DNA from: Prosthecobacter sp.
GTDB taxonomy: Bacteria; Verrucomicrobiota; Verrucomicrobiia; Verrucomicrobiales; Verrucomicrobiaceae
Length of the DNA stretch: 64,000 bases
Assembly: GCA_017853885.1 (NCBI GenBank)
Contig: JAFMIR010000009.1
Location: 1-64,000, forward strand
Direction: 5' to 3'
A program made the position numbers and the translations under genes. The notes under the pieces were generated by a model, which was not told the origin of the DNA, ran no database searches, and saw nothing but the letters and a program-made list of their open reading frames with translations. Positions 18,966 through 28,243 of this stretch are shown piece by piece; the stretch's first letter is position 1; the number at the start of each line of letters is the position of its first letter.

Positions 18966-19790
18966 TCACTTGAACTCCGGATAAAAGGGATTCTTCGCTT
19001 TTTCCTCGGCAACAGTTGTCAGTGGTCCGTGGCCTGAGCACAACACCGTCTCATTTGGTAGCGTGAAAATCTCTTTCCGGTTTGTGGCCAGGGCATCCGT
19101 AAAAGAAACCATGCCTCCCCCCATGCTAGAGGCAAAAAGCGCATCACCAACGACCGCCACGGGCTTTGCCAAACCTCTGATGACATAGCTGATGCCACCC
19201 TTCGAGTGTCCCCAAGTGCTGCGTGGCTCGATCTTCAGCCGGCCGATGCTCCACGAGGGTTTGTCATCTAGTGAGAAGGTCTTCGCTCCATCGCAGGATT
19301 CCTTCGCATGCACTAGGGCAGGCACCATGCCACCTCCGGAAAGTTTGGGGAGGTCTAGAATATGATCCGGATGCGTATGAGTAATAAAAATATGGCTCAG
19401 TTTCAATCCGTGCTGCTGGATGAAGTCGAGCATTGGCTGCGCATCAGCTCCGGTGTCAAAAGCAGCAGCCTCCTTCGTAGCCACGTCCCAAACAAGATAG
19501 GCATTCACTGTCATGTCGTGGTAGGTCGTGTTGAACTGGGCCAGACCCGGCAGATTCAAGTCATCGGGTTTCCAACCGTGGTGCGCCATTGTGATGAGCG
19601 AAGCACCATGCAGACCAAGCACCGGCGCGATCTTGGCAAGTACCATTTCATCCACCTCACCACCCTTCACTGCGGCCACTGCCTCAGGACTCACGCCAGC
19701 TTTCGCCGCCACATCGGCTTCGCTGAGGCCTTGGCCGCGCATGGATTTGCTGATGACGTCATTGAAAAGATCTTCGAGTGGGATGGACAT
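18966..19790 (-). CDS. Metallo-beta-lactamase-fold hydrolase with N-terminal HTH-like domain
   Basis: The start at the ATG of MSIPLEDLFND gives a 274-residue product; a terminator for the upstream gene lies just before it, so longer extensions are not coding. Residues about 15-55 look like a helix-turn-helix of the XRE type (LSEADVAAKAGVSPEAVAAVKGG). The rest is an MBL hydrolase with all metal ligands visible: HTHPDH (THTHPDHILDL), His in TWGHSKGG, Asp in VVGDALFA and His in CSGHGPLTT. The pattern resembles glyoxalase-II-like or persulfide dioxygenase-like hydrolases. An HTH joined to an MBL enzyme is unusual; the N-terminal part could also be a protein-interaction module. Confidence 0.82.
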   Translation of the reverse strand: MSIPLEDLFNDVISKSMRGQGLSEADVAAKAGVSPEAVAAVKGGEVDEMVLAKIAPVLGLHGASLITMAHHGWKPDDLNLPGLAQFNTTYHDMTVNAYLVWDVATKEAAAFDTGADAQPMLDFIQQHGLKLSHIFITHTHPDHILDLPKLSGGGMVPALVHAKESCDGAKTFSLDDKPSWSIGRLKIEPRSTWGHSKGGISYVIRGLAKPVAVVGDALFASSMGGGMVSFTDALATNRKEIFTLPNETVLCSGHGPLTTVAEEKAKNPFYPEFK

Positions 19791-19827
19791 GGCGGTGATA
19801 AAACGCGATCCCATAAGCGCCGCAAAC

Positions 19828-19861
19828 AAAAATGCCGGAAGGGTTTCCCCCATCCGGCATT
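19828..19861 (-). terminator. Rho-independent terminator after the cyclophilin gene
   Basis: On the minus strand a perfect 9-bp stem (AATGCCGGA with TCCGGCATT) has a 13-nt loop and is followed by five T. It lies 23 bases after the stop of the cyclophilin gene and 38 bases before the start of the MBL gene, so these two genes are probably separate transcription units. Confidence 0.85.
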
Positions 19862-19884
19862 ATGAGTCATTCAGGATGTTAAGC

Positions 19885-20478
19885 CTACTCGGTAACTTTG
19901 GCAGATTTGATTACGATTGGCTCGGCTGGCACGTTTTGATGCATACCTGCATTCGTGGTCTGAACGGCGGCGATGGCGTCGATGACTTCGAGGCCCTTCG
20001 TTACCTTGCCAAACACGCAGTAGCCCCAACCATCCTGGCCCGGGTAGTCGAGGAAGTTGCTGTCCTTGTGCACGATAAAGAACTGGCTGGTAGCGCTATG
20101 AGGGTTGCTTGTGCGGGCCATGGCGATGGCGCCGCGGACATTCTTGAGACCATTTTTCGCCTCGTTTTCAACCGGAGCATCGGTGGCCTTCTGCTGCATA
20201 TCCGCAGTAAAGCCGCCACCTTGGATCATGAAGCCGGGGATCACGCGATGGAAGATGGTGCCATCGTAGTGAGCCTTCTTCACATAGCTCACAAAGTTGG
20301 CGACCGTTTTCGGTGCCTTAGCGGCGTCGAGTTCGAGTTCGATGGTTCCCTTGCTGGTTTCCATCACGATTTTAACGGGTTTGGCGTCACTCACTGTTTT
20401 TTCCTGGGCTGAGGTTGAACCGGCCAGGCCGGCGAAAGCGAAGGCGATGGCGGCAAAAGTCGGTGCGATTGATTTCAT
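19885..20478 (-). CDS. Periplasmic cyclophilin-type peptidyl-prolyl isomerase
   Basis: The 197-residue product starts with a signal peptide ([25 protein letters not shown]). It is a cyclophilin: [27 protein letters not shown], then the catalytic [14 protein letters not shown] (the Arg is the key residue), [20 protein letters not shown] and [15 protein letters not shown]. It catalyses cis-trans isomerisation of prolyl bonds and probably helps folding of secreted proteins. It is followed by its own terminator. Confidence 0.95.
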   Translation of the reverse strand: MKSIAPTFAAIAFAFAGLAGSTSAQEKTVSDAKPVKIVMETSKGTIELELDAAKAPKTVANFVSYVKKAHYDGTIFHRVIPGFMIQGGGFTADMQQKATDAPVENEAKNGLKNVRGAIAMARTSNPHSATSQFFIVHKDSNFLDYPGQDGWGYCVFGKVTKGLEVIDAIAAVQTTNAGMHQNVPAEPIVIKSAKVTE

Positions 20479-20536
20479 GGGTTTGAGGTAGAGGTTGAGG
20501 CTATTGAATAGGGCGTGGCAACGTGCAAATCAAGCT

Positions 20537-23260
20537 TCACTCCACCGCAAAAAGCGCCTGAATGTCCGCTGGGGTGAGCTGGAGCCTGTCTGTGCGGCCA
20601 CTAAGCAAGCCCTCGACAAGCGCAGCTTTTTTCTGCTGCATCGCCACCACACGTTCTTCAATCGTGCCTTCGCAGATGAGTTTGTGGACGAAAACCGGCT
20701 TCGTTTGACCGATTCGATGCGCACGGTCGCTTGCCTGCGCCTCGGCTGCCGGATTCCACCAAGGGTCGTAATGAATGACCGTGTCTGCAGCGGTGAGATT
20801 GAGCCCAGCGCCACCAGCTTTGAGACTGATGAGGAAAACGGGCACATCACCAGTTTGAAACTCACGAATCGGTGTCTCCCGATCCTTCGTGCTGCCCGTG
20901 AGTTTCACAAAATGAGTGCCTTCTTTCTTGAGGCGCGCCTCGATGAGCGCCAACATCTCGGTAAATTGTGAAAACAAGAGAACGCGACGGCCTTCATCGA
21001 TCAATGCAGGCAGCAAGTCGTCCATCAGGTAGGTTGTCTTGGCCGATTCCTCCACGTTTCGCGCAGTTTCTTGTTTGAGCAGCTTCGGATGACAGCAGAC
21101 TTGACGAAGTTTCAGCAACGCATCAAGCACGACAATCTGCGAGCGATCCAAACCATTCACAGCAATGGCTTCTCTCACGCGTTTGTCCATCGCGGCGCGA
21201 ATGGTTTCATACAGTTCGGTCTGCTGCTTGCCCAGCGTGATGTTATGCAGGATTTCGGTCTTCGGCGGCAGTTCCTTTGCCACCGCGTCCTTCGTGCGGC
21301 GTAGCATAATGGGTTGAAGCCGCGTGCTGAGCTGCTTTTGGCGCTCCGCATCGGCATCGCGTTCGATCGGATTGCGGTAGTGCTGACGAAACGTGTCCGC
21401 ATCACTCAACAAACCAGGCATGAGGAAGTGAAAGAGGCTCCATAGCTCGCCGAGATGGTTTTCCATTGGCGTGCCGGTGAGACAGAGGCGGTGTTTGGCC
21501 TTCAAACTGCCGCAAACCTGCGCGGCGAAACTTTTGGGGTTCTTGATGTTCTGCGCCTCGTCAAGCGTAACGATGTGCCACTCCTGCTCGCGCATTACAT
21601 CGGCATCTCGCACAAGCAACGGATAGCTCGTCACGACGAGGTCATATTGCTTCAGGAACTTGAAATCATTTTTTCGGCTCTGGCCGTGCATCAGCAGCAG
21701 GCTCAGTGTTGGTGTAAATTTGATCGATTCGTTGATCCAGTTCCGCAAAACGCTCGTCGGCGCTACGATAAGACAAGGTTGCTCCATACGGCCGCTTTCC
21801 TTCTCGATGAGAATGTGCGTCAGAGTTTGCAGCGTTTTGCCCAAGCCCATGTCATCGGCCAAAATACCATGCAGGCCGAACTCACGCAGAAATTGCATCC
21901 ACGAGGCACCTTCACGCTGGTATTCGCGCAAACTGGCCTTCAGCGACTTCGGCGGCTCGATGAGCGTGATGCGCTGGAAGTTCTCCAACTGCTGCGAAAG
22001 CGCCGAAAGCTCCGCTGGAGCACGAATCGGCAATCCATCAAGCGTGGCAAGCTGCGCGGCACGAAGCTTGTCGAGCTGCAGTTTGCCATCTTTGCGCACG
22101 GGACGCGTCGCGAGCAGTTCATCAAAAAACCGCAGTAACACCAGAAGCCGCTCGGCAGGCACGGAGAGCACGTCATCGCGATCTCCGCCGAGCGAGAGCA
22201 GAAAACGCTGGTCGAGATTCTTCTCCAAAACGGCCGCGTTGAGCCCTTGGTCGATGCAATCGACCAACAGTGGCACGAGCGAGATGCGGCGACCTTCGAT
22301 TTCGACACCAAGATCGAGCGAGAACCAATCTTTGCCACCCTTATCGCCTTGCAGTTCGCTGAACCACTCGTCCTCGCCTGCTTCGTGAATTTGGAAGCCA
22401 ATGTCCTCCGCTACTTCGACGCGCCAGCCGCTTTCACTGAGCTTCTTGGTCTGCTCTTGAAGAAACTGCGCCCAAAACAATGCCTGATCTTCTACCACCG
22501 CCATGTAGCCCAAAGTGGAATCCTCCACCTTCGCGCCAGGCATCGCCTCAGCGAAGGGTTTGAGGCCTAGCGAACACAAATCCGTCAAGAGCAGCCGCTC
22601 GGAGCGCAGATTGCGCACCACGGTGTGCTTCGTGCCGTCTTCATTTGTCCACTGATGCGCTGGGCTGCGCACAAGTAACTCAAAGCGCCGCTGGCAACCC
22701 TCATACTCCGCAAACGGCTGCGCAATGGCAATGCTGCGGGGCACCCACCCCCCGATGCCCCGCTTCTCAGTGATCTGCGGCATCTGCGCGGCGATTCGGC
22801 GCACGACAAGCACCGGTTTTGGCTCGGACGGAGGCAGTTCTTCTTTGATTTCGAGCGCTACGCTCTCGCTGTGCGGCGAAGGCGACGCCTTCTCCTGCAC
22901 GCGGGCCATTTTTTCGATGCGCTGACGACCTTCCTCGATGTCGAGCATCAGCATCACCGCTGCCGCATGCGGACAAAGCGATCCCTGAACGCAGGTGCAA
23001 TGTGAGGTCATCGCCATCGAGCCATCCTCACGCAGCCGCAGATGCGCAGTGACGGAAGCTGTGTTGAACAAACCGGTAACAACACCCGCGATGATCTCCA
23101 GCTCGCTCTCCGAGCACACATGCACGCCAGCGAGGCCGATGTCCCCATGCTTCAGCAAGCGACCGCCTTCGTCGATCTGCTGCCGCCGAAACAGCCAGAG
23201 CCACGACTTCGAGCGCACCTGCGCCCAGAGCTTGGGAAATGGAAAGCCTCCATGGTTCAT
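20537..23260 (-). CDS. SWIM zinc-finger SNF2-family helicase-like ATPase
   Basis: The 907-residue product starts at the ATG of MNHGGFPF, which overlaps the TGA of the upstream ABC-F gene as ATGA; this decides the start and implies translational coupling. Near the N-terminus is a SWIM finger (CTCVQGSLCPH, C-x-C then C-x-H). The helicase core has ADDMGLGKTLQTL (about 467), DEAQNIKN in the DEAD-box position (about 566), LTGTPMENHLGELWSLFHF, LRRTKDAVAKELPPKTE and the C-terminal SLKAGGAGLNLTAADT with QASDRAHRIGQ (about 840). Bacterial SNF2 proteins of this type (RapA-like) translocate on duplex DNA and may recycle RNA polymerase or remodel protein-DNA complexes; a role in phage defence is possible but nothing nearby supports it. 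Confidence 0.93.
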   Translation of the reverse strand: MNHGGFPFPKLWAQVRSKSWLWLFRRQQIDEGGRLLKHGDIGLAGVHVCSESELEIIAGVVTGLFNTASVTAHLRLREDGSMAMTSHCTCVQGSLCPHAAAVMLMLDIEEGRQRIEKMARVQEKASPSPHSESVALEIKEELPPSEPKPVLVVRRIAAQMPQITEKRGIGGWVPRSIAIAQPFAEYEGCQRRFELLVRSPAHQWTNEDGTKHTVVRNLRSERLLLTDLCSLGLKPFAEAMPGAKVEDSTLGYMAVVEDQALFWAQFLQEQTKKLSESGWRVEVAEDIGFQIHEAGEDEWFSELQGDKGGKDWFSLDLGVEIEGRRISLVPLLVDCIDQGLNAAVLEKNLDQRFLLSLGGDRDDVLSVPAERLLVLLRFFDELLATRPVRKDGKLQLDKLRAAQLATLDGLPIRAPAELSALSQQLENFQRITLIEPPKSLKASLREYQREGASWMQFLREFGLHGILADDMGLGKTLQTLTHILIEKESGRMEQPCLIVAPTSVLRNWINESIKFTPTLSLLLMHGQSRKNDFKFLKQYDLVVTSYPLLVRDADVMREQEWHIVTLDEAQNIKNPKSFAAQVCGSLKAKHRLCLTGTPMENHLGELWSLFHFLMPGLLSDADTFRQHYRNPIERDADAERQKQLSTRLQPIMLRRTKDAVAKELPPKTEILHNITLGKQQTELYETIRAAMDKRVREAIAVNGLDRSQIVVLDALLKLRQVCCHPKLLKQETARNVEESAKTTYLMDDLLPALIDEGRRVLLFSQFTEMLALIEARLKKEGTHFVKLTGSTKDRETPIREFQTGDVPVFLISLKAGGAGLNLTAADTVIHYDPWWNPAAEAQASDRAHRIGQTKPVFVHKLICEGTIEERVVAMQQKKAALVEGLLSGRTDRLQLTPADIQALFAVE

Positions 23261-25155
23261 GACGACGTTGCAGCCTTGATCTCTTCCAGCTCGGCCCATC
23301 GGGTGAATTTAGCATCAAGTTCGGCTTTCTTCGTCTCAAGCTTCGCGAGGTAGTCATTCGTGGCTGCGCCGAGTTTCACGAAAGTCTCGGGATGGTTGAG
23401 CTCTGCCTCCATCGCGGCAATTTCGGACTCCAAGACCGCGATCTGGCCTTCGAGCTCGGCAAGCTCGCGCACCTCGCGATTGGTCATTTTACGCGGTTTG
23501 GAGTTCGTGGTGGTCGGCTTATCCTTCTTCACGGCCACGTTGACGATGGAAACCTCCGCCGCGGCCTGCTTCGCACGCTTTTCCTGGTAGTAGCTGTAGT
23601 TCCCGGCGCACTCGTGGATGCGACCGAGGCCCTCAAAGGCGATGATGCGATCGCAAACGCGGTCGAGGAAATAGCGGTCGTGGCTCACAACGAGCACGCA
23701 GCCACCAAAGGCGAGCACTGCCTCCTCCAGCACACGCATAGTGGCGAGGTCGAGATCGTTCGTCGGCTCGTCGAGAATGAGGAAGTTGCCGCCACGTCGC
23801 AGGATCTTAGCCAATAGAACGCGGCTTTGCTCGCCGCCGCTGAGCTCCTTCACTCGCATCGTGACGCGTTCATCATTGAAAAGGAAGCGCTTCAAGTAGG
23901 TGCGCACATGCAGTTTCTCATCACCGAACTGCACGAAGTCACTGTTCGGGCCGGCGACCTCCTCCATCACGCTTTTTTCAGAGTCAAGCAACAGGCGCTG
24001 TTGATCGACATAGTTGAAAACGGTGCGCTTGCCGATCACCACCGAGCCTTCGGCAGGCTGTTGCTCGCCCATGAGGATGCGCAGCAACGTCGTTTTGCCC
24101 AAGCCATTGCGACCGATGATTCCGGCGCAGGTCCCGGGTTCGAAGCTCAGGTTGAGATGGCTGAACAGCCAGCGATCACCGACGTGAGCACCAATGTCCT
24201 TCGCTTCGACAACCGTGTTCGCAAGCGGTGGAGCAGGCGGGATGATCAAATCCATCACCAGCTCCTCCTCCGGCGCATCGAGGGCTGCCACGCGGTCGAA
24301 TTCATCCAACCGCGTGCGTGCTTTGCTGCGCTGCGCCTTCACACCCGCGCGCACAAACTCCAGTTCATGCCGTAGGTAGGTCTGGCGACGGCGTTCGGTG
24401 TTTGCCTCGACGCATTCACGTAGCGCCTTGCCCTCGAGATAGGCGCTATAATTGCCCGGATGACTGTAGATGCGAGCATCATCGATCTCAATGATGCGTG
24501 TGGCTAGGCGATCGAGGAAATAGCGATCGTGTGTCACAAAGAGAACGGAGCCGCTGAAGTCGCGCAGAAACTTCTCCAGCCATTCGATGGACTCGGCGTC
24601 GAGATGGTTCGTGGGCTCATCGAGCAGCAAAAGGTCAGGCTGGGCAACCAGCGTGCGGGCGAGGGCCACGCGACGCTTCTCACCGCCAGAGAGATCTTTC
24701 ACGATGCGGTTTGGCACAGGCACACCGAGTTCATTCATCGCGGTGGTGATTCGCGTCTCAATACCCCAACCATCGTGAAGCTGGATCTGGTGCAGCAAAT
24801 CAGCCTCGTGCTCCGGTTTGTAGTCCCCTGACTCGTAGCGCGAAACCATGTCGAGCAGCGCTTGTGCTCCCGAGCGCACGTTTTCGAGAACGGTGGACTC
24901 CTCATTGAGGGTGAACTCCTGTGCCAAATAACCCACAATCAAGCCATTGCGCCGCGAAACCGTCCCGCTGTCGGGATTCTCCACGCCGGCGATGATGCGC
25001 ATAAGGCTGGTTTTGCCGCTGCCATTGCGACCGACCAAGCCGAGCTTCTCACCTTCATGCACACTCATTGTGGCTTCGCTGAAGACCTGCTGCAGGCCAA
25101 ATTTAAGGCGCAGGTCCTTCGCAGAGATGACAGCTAGAGTGGTGGGTGGCGACAT
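23257..25155 (-). CDS. ABC-F family ATPase (Uup-like)
   Basis: The 632-residue product from the ATG of MSPPTTLA has two ABC domains in one chain and no membrane segments, as in the ABC-F proteins that act on ribosomes. The first domain has GRNGSGKTSLMRI and LSGGEKRRVALARTL with LLLDEPTNHLD; the second has GRNGLGKTTLLRI, LSGGEQSRVLLAKIL and LILDEPTNDLD. The linker between domains is Arg-rich. The C-terminal 80 residues form a coiled coil (EVRELAELEGQIAVLESE), as in Uup, which binds DNA or ribosomes. The stop overlaps the SNF2 start by four bases. Resistance-type ABC-F proteins cannot be excluded by sequence alone. Confidence 0.93.
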   Translation of the reverse strand: MSPPTTLAVISAKDLRLKFGLQQVFSEATMSVHEGEKLGLVGRNGSGKTSLMRIIAGVENPDSGTVSRRNGLIVGYLAQEFTLNEESTVLENVRSGAQALLDMVSRYESGDYKPEHEADLLHQIQLHDGWGIETRITTAMNELGVPVPNRIVKDLSGGEKRRVALARTLVAQPDLLLLDEPTNHLDAESIEWLEKFLRDFSGSVLFVTHDRYFLDRLATRIIEIDDARIYSHPGNYSAYLEGKALRECVEANTERRRQTYLRHELEFVRAGVKAQRSKARTRLDEFDRVAALDAPEEELVMDLIIPPAPPLANTVVEAKDIGAHVGDRWLFSHLNLSFEPGTCAGIIGRNGLGKTTLLRILMGEQQPAEGSVVIGKRTVFNYVDQQRLLLDSEKSVMEEVAGPNSDFVQFGDEKLHVRTYLKRFLFNDERVTMRVKELSGGEQSRVLLAKILRRGGNFLILDEPTNDLDLATMRVLEEAVLAFGGCVLVVSHDRYFLDRVCDRIIAFEGLGRIHECAGNYSYYQEKRAKQAAAEVSIVNVAVKKDKPTTTNSKPRKMTNREVRELAELEGQIAVLESEIAAMEAELNHPETFVKLGAATNDYLAKLETKKAELDAKFTRWAELEEIKAATSS

Positions 25156-25272
25156 GGGGCGTGCTCCGTAGCGAAACGGCCGCGAAATGACAGCGCGAAA
25201 GCAACCCATCTTTCCAGTTCCCAAAAAGACACTGTTTGCTAGGCTCCGTTTTGCTTCCCAATTATAGAGAGA

Positions 25273-26541
25273 ATGAATCATCTGCCCACCGCCTTTCAAC
25301 GCAAGACGCTCTGGACAGCCATCACCGCGCTAGCCATAACGGTGATTGGAGCGATCGCCGTGGGTTTGGTACTCTTGGCCACGACGGTGTTGTCATTTCT
25401 CCAGCCCATCCTCGTTCCCTTTGCGGTGGCGGGTGTGCTTGCTTATTTGCTAGAGCCTGGTGTGAAGTGGTTGGCGAAACGCGGCCTCAACCGCTCCCGC
25501 GCAGTCTTACTTGTTTTCGTGTTGTTTAGCTTTTCGCTTGGCGGTCTGGCATGGTGGGTCACGCCAAAGCTCTGGGAGCAAGCGGCGAACCTCACGAGCA
25601 AAGTACCCGTTTACACAGTAAAAGCACGCGAGGCAGTTGTTAGCTTCTCCATGCATGTCGAGAAGGTGTATGGCATCGCTTTGCTGCCACATGAGGAGCT
25701 TCAAAAAACAGCGGAAACGGCCAACGCGGCCCCCAAGACGGCTGTGAGCGAATTTGATTTCGACTGGAAGCAGTTTGTGACGGGCGAGTGGGTAAAGACC
25801 ACCCTGCCCAGTTTGGCGAAAAACACATGGAACTTTGTTAAAGCAGGTTTCGGGGGCTTTTTGGGGTTCTCGGGCTTTGTGCTCTCCCTCATGATCGTGC
25901 CACTCTATCTCTACTACTTCCTGATCGAGAGCGCGAAAATCAAAGAAGCATGGTCGGATTACCTGCCACTGAGAGCCTCTACTTTCAAAGACGAGGTTGT
26001 GAGTTGTCTCACAGAGATCAACGGTTACCTCATCGCCTTCTTCCGCGGTCAATTGTTCGTCAGTGTCATTAATGGCATCGCCACGGGCATCGGACTCATG
26101 GTTCTGGGCCTCGATTTCGGGCTACTCATCGGCTTGGCGCTCTGCGTGCTGGGTATCATTCCCTACCTCGGCATCGCCATATGCTGGATCCCAGCGGTGA
26201 TCATCGCCTCCGTGCAGGGTGGCGGCTCGTTCATTCCCTCAGATCCTTGGTGGGCCATGCCGATGGCGGTCACTGCGGTCTTTGTGATCGTGCAACAAAT
26301 CGACGGCTTCTTCATCACGCCGCGCGTCGTTGGAGAAGCTGTTGGGCTGCACCCGATGACCGTGATCGCGTCCGTCCTCGTGTGGGCGTTGCTGCTGGGG
26401 GGACTGCTCGGCGCCATTCTCGCTGTGCCTATGACAGCAAGCGTGAAGGTGCTTTTCCAACGCTACATTTGGCGGGCACGCATCGCGCCGCAGACAGTGG
26501 GTGGCGCCCGACAATATCCCATGGAGGATTCCACATGCTAA
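25273..26541 (+). CDS. AI-2E family (PerM-like) membrane transporter
   Basis: The 422-residue product has the topology of the AI-2E/PerM family, with seven to eight membrane helices. The N-terminal pair contains FLQPILVPFAVAGVLAYLLEP, the family hallmark, and KWLAKRGLNRSRAVLLVF. A central extracytoplasmic stretch spans about 90-200. The C-terminal half has GQLFVSVINGIATGIGL, LALCVLGIIPYLGIAICW and VVGEAVGLHPMTVIASVLVWALLLGGLLGAILAVP. Members export autoinducer-2, sodium or other small molecules; the substrate cannot be assigned. The gene is divergent from the ABC-F gene. Confidence 0.9.
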   Translation: MNHLPTAFQRKTLWTAITALAITVIGAIAVGLVLLATTVLSFLQPILVPFAVAGVLAYLLEPGVKWLAKRGLNRSRAVLLVFVLFSFSLGGLAWWVTPKLWEQAANLTSKVPVYTVKAREAVVSFSMHVEKVYGIALLPHEELQKTAETANAAPKTAVSEFDFDWKQFVTGEWVKTTLPSLAKNTWNFVKAGFGGFLGFSGFVLSLMIVPLYLYYFLIESAKIKEAWSDYLPLRASTFKDEVVSCLTEINGYLIAFFRGQLFVSVINGIATGIGLMVLGLDFGLLIGLALCVLGIIPYLGIAICWIPAVIIASVQGGGSFIPSDPWWAMPMAVTAVFVIVQQIDGFFITPRVVGEAVGLHPMTVIASVLVWALLLGGLLGAILAVPMTASVKVLFQRYIWRARIAPQTVGGARQYPMEDSTC

Positions 26542-26817
26542 TGCACCGCCATGACTCCGGTTGGCACGATATGATCTCTAGGGCCAGCGTTCGCCATGTG
26601 AGCACCTGCTGTGCTTCTCTTGGAAAAAACACGAATGGCTCGTCATCATTGATGAATTCTTCAACAAGAAGCACGAGCGCCAGATTTGAGGATGTGTGCG
26701 GCCGTCTTTTAAATGTTTGCATATCGTTGGTGAGTCCCATTCCGTTACGCCGAGGTGCGGCCCACCTTGTGAAAGCAAGCGGAAAGCAGGCACACCCCGT
26801 CAACCTGCCTATGGCAT
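26542..26817. other. Non-coding gap before crcB
   Basis: This 276-bp gap holds no convincing gene. I looked for a fluoride riboswitch, which often precedes crcB, and did not find its conserved GGNGATGG and pseudoknot elements. Minus-strand frames here do not resemble known proteins. Confidence 0.4.
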
Positions 26818-27198
26818 ATGCGTAATGTGATCCTCGTCTTCCTCGGTGGCGGCCTTGGCTCCGTGGCACGTCACCTGACTGTGCTCGGCCTCTCGCGTTG
26901 GCTGCCACACAGCCAGTTTCCTTGGGGTGTCTTCGTGGCCAATATTCTAGGCAGCTGGTTCCTCGGCTTTCTCTGCGTATGGCCCCTGATGAAGACGCAA
27001 AACACTGCGGTTTGGCTACTGCTCACGACCGGCTTCCTCGGAGGTTACACCACTTTCTCAAGCTTGACGGCCAATACATGGGAACTCTTCGAAAACGGCC
27101 AGACCAACACAGCGCTAATCAATGCGGCCGCCAGCCTGCTGCTCGGCATCACCTCGGCGGCGATAGGCTTTGCCTGCGGACGCTGGTGGCATGCATGA
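26818..27198 (+). CDS. crcB: Fluoride ion channel CrcB/Fluc
   Basis: The 126-residue product has four membrane helices and the Fluc signatures: LGGGLGSVARHL near the start, WGVFVANILGSWFLGFL with the conserved Asn, and TTGFLGGYTTFSSLTANTWE with the Thr-Thr-Phe-Ser track that lines the pore. CrcB forms a dual-topology dimer and exports fluoride by diffusion. It stands alone with no DUF190 partner and no recognisable fluoride riboswitch upstream, so how it is induced is unclear. Confidence 0.95.
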   Translation: MRNVILVFLGGGLGSVARHLTVLGLSRWLPHSQFPWGVFVANILGSWFLGFLCVWPLMKTQNTAVWLLLTTGFLGGYTTFSSLTANTWELFENGQTNTALINAAASLLLGITSAAIGFACGRWWHA

Positions 27199-27228
27199 GA
27201 TTTGCTTGGATCACTCTTGCGCATCGGC

Positions 27229-28239
27229 ATGCGATTGGGTGAAACTACTTACTTAACAACCTTTCAAAGCCTCTTGTCTTCTCGTCGCCAGATCTCCACA
27301 ATCGATGCTGCACTGTCGGCCTCCGATGCCAAGCTGGCGCAGCAGCAGATCGCCGCGCTCCTCCACTCCGTCTCTCAGATCATCCTTGGAAAGAATGAAA
27401 CCGTGCGCCTCGCCATAGCCTGTCTAATGGCACGCGGGCATGTGCTCTTCGAGGACCAGCCTGGCGTGGGCAAAACGCTTCTCTCGCAGGCGCTCGCACA
27501 ATCAGTGGGCCTTCACTTCCGCCGCGTACAATTTACCAGCGATCTGCTGCCTGCCGACATCCTCGGCACATCGATCTTTGACCGCGAGAGTGGCAGCTTC
27601 ATTTTTCATCGCGGCCCAGTGTTTGCGCAGGTGCTACTCGCGGACGAGGTCAACCGCGCTACACCCAAGACACAATCCGCCCTGCTAGAGGCCATGGAGG
27701 AAGGTAAAGTGACAGCCGATGGCAACACGCATCCGCTCCCCGAGCCTTTCTTTGTCATCGCCACGCAAAATCCTTGCTCTCAATCCGGCACCTACATGCT
27801 GCCGGAGTCACAGCTCGACCGCTTTTTGATGCGTCTCGGTCTCGGAGCACCGGATCGTGCGGCCGAGCGAGCGCTACTGCAAGGCCACGACCGCCGTGAA
27901 CTGCTCAAGACCATGTCAGCAGCCCTTTCAACTTCTGACTTGCATAGGCTTCAAGGCTGGGTGCGTGAAGTGCATGTCTCTCCTGCCCTGCTGGACTACC
28001 TTCAGGACCTCCTCGCCGCAAGCCGCTGTGCTGGAAACGGCCTCTCACCGCGCGCCGGGCTGGCCCTGCTGTCAGCAGCTCGTGCATGGGCACTCATCAA
28101 CGGCCGTGCCATGGTCCTGCCGGAGGATATTCAAGCCGTCGCCGCACCCGTGATGGGCCACCGCCTCGAACACGCTATCGAAGGCCAGAACGGTGCTGAA
28201 ACGGCCCAGCAGTTGATCGAAGAGACTCCGCTGCCCTGA
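27229..28239 (+). CDS. MoxR-family AAA+ ATPase
   Basis: The 336-residue product from the ATG at 27229 (a TTG at 27202 would add nine residues) is a MoxR ATPase: ILGKNETVRLAIACLMARGHVLFEDQPGVGKTLL with Walker A at about residue 76, FTSDLLPADILGTSIFD, GPVFAQVLLADEVNRATPKTQSALLEAMEE with Walker B and sensor, and VIATQNPCSQSGTYMLPESQLDRF. The C-terminal lid includes GLSPRAGLALLSAARAWALI. MoxR proteins usually act with a DUF58 and von Willebrand-factor protein encoded just downstream; here the next gene is convergent and unrelated. Confidence 0.92.
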   Translation: MRLGETTYLTTFQSLLSSRRQISTIDAALSASDAKLAQQQIAALLHSVSQIILGKNETVRLAIACLMARGHVLFEDQPGVGKTLLSQALAQSVGLHFRRVQFTSDLLPADILGTSIFDRESGSFIFHRGPVFAQVLLADEVNRATPKTQSALLEAMEEGKVTADGNTHPLPEPFFVIATQNPCSQSGTYMLPESQLDRFLMRLGLGAPDRAAERALLQGHDRRELLKTMSAALSTSDLHRLQGWVREVHVSPALLDYLQDLLAASRCAGNGLSPRAGLALLSAARAWALINGRAMVLPEDIQAVAAPVMGHRLEHAIEGQNGAETAQQLIEETPLP

Positions 28240-28243
28240 TCGC

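Noticed and set aside
20537..25155. SNF2 helicase as part of a phage-defence island
   Set aside because: SNF2 proteins occur in defence systems, but no nuclease, methylase or other defence gene lies nearby; the neighbours are housekeeping genes.
26542..26817. Fluoride riboswitch upstream of crcB
   Set aside because: The conserved stem and pseudoknot sequence of the crcB RNA motif could not be found.
26429..26908. A minus-strand frame spanning the gap before crcB
   Set aside because: It overlaps the ends of two well-supported plus-strand genes, has no recognisable domain and no clear start; I leave the gap as non-coding.
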